Shown here: piece after piece, positions 13,089 to 15,219 of the stretch
How the letters are laid out: each line of letters begins with the position of its first letter
How positions within the stretch are numbered: position 1 is the first letter of the stretch
NCBI GenBank assembly: GCA_934086395.1
Contig: CAKOIE010000032.1
Coordinates: 1 to 15,219, forward strand
DNA: 15,219 nucleotides
Direction: 5' to 3'
DNA from: an uncultured Bacilli bacterium
Lineage (GTDB): Bacteria; Bacillota_I; Bacilli_A; RF39; UBA660
Notes under the pieces: model-generated
What the model was told of the DNA's origin: nothing
The model's database searches: none
The model's input: only the letters and a program-made list of their open reading frames with translations
Position numbers and translations under genes: made by a program

Positions 13089-14774
13089 TCAAGAAATTAA
13101 AGTGATTCTTGCAAACCCATTACCACTATGACCTTTACCTAAATCATAATAGCCACCATCTGGGTTAGGCATTTGTTTTAGTTCACCTTTAACGTTTGTC
13201 CAACTATATCCCTTTCCATCTATCATAACTGTATTTGTAAATTCTTTACCACTATAATGAATACTGCATAGATTATCAGTTGTTCCAGTAATACATTCGG
13301 AATTAGACGTTCCTTTTTTAGGTGTTGTAGAATTATTTTTTTCAATAGCAACGCAACCAGTATGACCACTTATAAATGATGATCCACTACCACCTGCCCA
13401 TTGGCCACCGAAACTTGCACCGCCACCGCCGCCGCCATAATAGCCGCCACCGCCACCGCCAGCACCGCCTTCTCCACTTCCGCCGCCATTGCCTCCAATA
13501 CCAAATTTTCCACTTGTTCCTAATCCATATTTATCTCCAGCATCTCCAGCAGTACCGCCTTCTGTTTGAGTTCCACCTTTTGATATGTAAGTTTGATAAT
13601 TTAATGTATCATATCCGCTTAACCCACCTGCTGCTATTTTAGAAGCATTACCGTGTCCCGCGGCACCAGCAACCATTATTCTATCATATAAAGTTTTTTG
13701 CTCATATCTAATATCTGTTGCACCACTACCTCCGTTATTTGATGATCCACTATTAGCGTTTCCTCCACCATTATATCCACCGTTTCTATCATTAGCCACT
13801 CCTCCTATATATATGTATAATTTTTCATTTTCATTTAAAAGAATATTTCCTGCTGCATAACCACCCGAAGAATAGGAACTTGCTCCCCAGGTTTCTAATT
13901 TATAATTACCATTACATGGTACTGTAAATGTATAATATGGTTCTGGTGTTGAAGATGTTGGACTAATATAAGAATATAGCATACTATTTGTACTTTTGAT
14001 TGATACATTACCTGTAATATTTAATATGTTGTTTTGAATAGTTCCATTTCCACTTGTTACAGACCAGTTCATTACGTTTGAACTATCTATATTATATAAT
14101 GTGGGTAATTCGTATTCTTTATTCTTTTCAAATTTAATAGTCTTATTAATACTATTTTGTTCATCAACTATTGTTAAATCAACTAATTCTTTAGCTTGTT
14201 CAATTATTACATAAGCAGATAATCTTTTACCCATATTTTCATTTTGATTTGAATTTGTTTTATTTGGAAAAGATATGGTCAATGTATAATTATGTTTAAC
14301 GTTATTATTTTCTTTATTATCAAAATTACCATAGCCAAGGCTTACAATGCTTTTACCACTTTTTAACGAATTTGTTAAAACATATGCAAGCGTTCCATTA
14401 TTTGATGGATTACTTCCATTTATCGAATAAGTTATTGCACCATCACTAAACGTATTCTCTTCTACAACTAACTTTAATCCATAATTTAATGCATTACCAA
14501 CTTTACTAGAAGTATTATTTTTTGCAGTTAAACTAAATTCTTTAACTGATGTCCATCCTGGTAATATATTAACTGCATTAATTTGACTACTACCATTTTC
14601 ATAAGTTATATCTATTGAACCACTATTAAACAATAGTGTAGAAGACGTTTCAGTCCCGTTTATAATTGGAGCTATATAAGCAGCAGAAAAACCTATTAAA
14701 ATAGTTAATAACAATCCTATAAGAATAGTTACAATTAATATTCTTTTTTTATTTATTAGGTTTAAATCATTCAC
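13089..14774 (-). CDS. membrane-anchored glycine-rich surface protein
   Basis: The 561-aa protein has a basic start and one N-terminal hydrophobic helix (11-33, an anchor or uncleaved signal), a beta-rich domain (about 36-195, Asn/Ser-rich, reminiscent of TasA/camelysin-type secreted proteins), a short linker domain (about 200-265), and a glycine-rich domain (about 280-471) of the ALK-type family: Y-T-F-T-V-P-x-N-G-x-Y-K-L-E-x-W-G-A, A-A-G-N-I-L-L, L-Y-I-Y-I-G-G, G-A-T-D-I-R-Y, I-M-V-A-G-A-A-G, then dense Gly runs. The C-terminal 90 residues include Cys474, Cys493 and Cys502 and a final G-F-A-R-I-T-L-I-S. It is probably exposed outside the cell, perhaps in adhesion or a fibre. GTG start with AAGGTAGGT 9 nt upstream. 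DNA for the Gly runs is sharply GC-richer than its surroundings. Confidence 0.82.
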   Translation of the reverse strand: MNDLNLINKKRILIVTILIGLLLTILIGFSAAYIAPIINGTETSSTLLFNSGSIDITYENGSSQINAVNILPGWTSVKEFSLTAKNNTSSKVGNALNYGLKLVVEENTFSDGAITYSINGSNPSNNGTLAYVLTNSLKSGKSIVSLGYGNFDNKENNNVKHNYTLTISFPNKTNSNQNENMGKRLSAYVIIEQAKELVDLTIVDEQNSINKTIKFEKNKEYELPTLYNIDSSNVMNWSVTSGNGTIQNNILNITGNVSIKSTNSMLYSYISPTSSTPEPYYTFTVPCNGNYKLETWGASSYSSGGYAAGNILLNENEKLYIYIGGVANDRNGGYNGGGNANSGSSNNGGSGATDIRYEQKTLYDRIMVAGAAGHGNASKIAAGGLSGYDTLNYQTYISKGGTQTEGGTAGDAGDKYGLGTSGKFGIGGNGGGSGEGGAGGGGGGYYGGGGGGASFGGQWAGGSGSSFISGHTGCVAIEKNNSTTPKKGTSNSECITGTTDNLCSIHYSGKEFTNTVMIDGKGYSWTNVKGELKQMPNPDGGYYDLGKGHSGNGFARITLIS

Positions 14775-14810
14775 AATAATTACCTACCTTATCTTATCTA
14801 ATTTTACATT

Positions 14811-14840
14811 AAAAAAGGATTTATGTAAATAACATAAACC
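14811..14840 (-). terminator. intrinsic terminator after the polC remnant
   Basis: GGATTTATGT (14817-14826) pairs with ACATAAACC (14832-14840, G-U and one bulge) around a 5-nt loop; on the minus strand six T follow. It lies 7 nt beyond the polC stop codon. Confidence 0.85.
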
Positions 14841-14846
14841 CATGTT

Positions 14847-15056
14847 TTAATCAAATAAACTTAGTTGGGAAGATTCTGGCATATTTTCTAAAACATCAAT
14901 AGATTTTAGTTTTTCTATTATTGTTCCAGAAACTTTTGCTCTTGATTGAAAATCTTCAACCGGAGTTTGACAGTTAATTAATTTATAAATATCATGCAAA
15001 GCCTTTATATATAAGGTTTTTCTTTTGTCAAGTTTTTGTTTATTTTGTGTTGTATA
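14847..15056 (-). pseudogene. polC: 3' remnant of polC (DNA polymerase III alpha, PolC type)
   Basis: A minus-strand frame open from 15056 to a TAA at 14847-14849, with no start codon in the upstream part. Its last 40 residues read T-P-V-E-D-F-x-x-R-A-K-V-S-G-T-I-I-E-K-L-K-S ... L-E-N-M-P-E-S-S-Q-L-S-L-F-D, which matches the C-terminus of Gram-positive PolC (E-D-F-x-x-R-x-K-V-x-x-T-x-I-E ... L-P-E-x-x-Q-L-S-L-F, the last part binding the sliding clamp). Upstream of about 14966 the frame (K-R-K-T-L-Y-I-K-A-L-H) no longer resembles PolC, so the break is there or in the insertion sequence end. An intact copy must exist elsewhere if PolC is essential in this organism; alternatively the gene continues beyond the insertion. 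Confidence 0.7.
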
Positions 15057-15078
15057 TCATTGTATATTATGGTATTAT
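15050..15078 (+). promoter_or_regulatory. promoter of the transposase gene
   Basis: TTGTAT (15050-15055), 17-nt spacer, TATTAT (15073-15078) on the plus strand, about 22 nt before the transposase ATG. It probably lies inside the insertion sequence. Confidence 0.6.
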
Positions 15079-15100
15079 ATATGTGTAAGGTAGTGATGCT

Positions 15101-15219
15101 ATGTTTGTTAAACAAAATAAATCTCATAAAGGTATTCTTTTGACTTTCACTGTTGGATATAGAGAAAATGGTAAAGTTAAACATAAAAATATTGAAACAA
15201 TTGGTTATTTAGATGATTT
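15101..15219 (+). mobile_element. IS1634/IS4-type transposase, 5' part
   Basis: ATG at 15101, open to the window end (39 codons). M-F-V-K-Q-N-K-S-H-K-G followed by L-T-F-T-V-G-Y-R-E-N-G-K-V-K-H-K-N-I-E-T-I-G-Y-L-D-D is the typical opening of IS1634/IS4-superfamily DDE transposases (G-Y-R-x-x-G-K-V-x-x-K-x-I-x-x-L-G-Y-L-D). AAGG lies about 10 nt upstream. The left end of the element should lie between about 14970 and 15050, but I could not identify a terminal inverted repeat without the other end. Catalytic residues are outside the window. Confidence 0.7.

Noticed and set aside
13376..13642. 88-aa plus-strand frame rich in His and Arg
   Set aside because: It is the complement of the glycine-codon runs in the 561-aa surface protein; it has no ribosome site and its composition follows from CCGCCA repeats.
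1..15219. CRISPR array, rRNA or tRNA genes, riboswitch or T-box
   Set aside because: No regular spaced repeats, no cloverleaf and no recognisable aptamer or T-box core were seen on either strand.
128..15219. Mycoplasma-type genetic code (TGA as Trp)
   Set aside because: TGA ends the fusion gene, vanZ and yqfD at the right places and Trp positions use TGG.

Overview
The window is very AT-rich DNA from a low-GC Gram-positive bacterium. Conserved blocks in the Bacillus order (yqfC-yqfD ... ybeY ... cdd ... era-yqzL-recO) and surface proteins with N-terminal signal or anchor segments point to a Firmicutes/Bacilli lineage, perhaps an uncultured gut Erysipelotrichia- or RF39-like one (inference). 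TGG is used for Trp and TGA ends several genes (HAD-nucleoside hydrolase fusion, vanZ, yqfD), so the code is standard and not the Mycoplasma one. Almost all genes are on the minus strand, so the text below runs right to left for transcription.

Right edge (14.8-15.2 kb): a transposase of the IS1634/IS4 type starts on the plus strand behind a good promoter and runs off the window. It lies against a headless 3' remnant of polC, which ends in a clamp-binding QLSLF tail followed by a strong terminator. Next comes a 561-aa membrane-anchored glycine-rich surface protein (13.1-14.8 kb) with its own terminator.

Core operon (13.0-7.0 kb, minus): yqfC, yqfD, a VanZ-like membrane protein, ybeY, cdd, a degenerate cdd paralogue, era, an unknown 358-aa HTH-like protein, a 25-aa YqzL-like peptide and recO, ending in a terminator. 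Spacing is tight, with many 1-8 nt overlaps. It joins sporulation, rRNA maturation, ribosome assembly, pyrimidine salvage and DNA repair, as in Bacillus, but phoH and yqfF are absent and a vanZ sits in their place. The tandem cdd paralogue has lost all zinc ligands. hemW follows.

Accessory region (5.9-3.0 kb): a frameshifted toxin-like pseudogene, an intact protein fusing an NT5C-type HAD nucleotidase to a nucleoside hydrolase, a translationally coupled but broken HD-domain phosphohydrolase, and decayed sequence. Next to it, at 2.96-3.30 kb, is the most striking element. A 31-residue hydrophobic peptide gene on the plus strand has its own promoter, a sequestered Shine-Dalgarno, perfect 14-bp pairing between the 5' and 3' ends of its transcript, and a convergent ~110-nt antisense RNA with its own promoter and terminator. 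This is the architecture of a type I toxin-antitoxin system, but with a peptide I do not recognise.

Left end (2.85-0.1 kb): a signal-peptide, cohesin-like/cadherin-like anchored surface protein, a glycerophosphodiester phosphodiesterase whose ribosome site lies inside the terminator of the previous gene, and an unknown two-TM coiled-coil protein with a near-consensus promoter.
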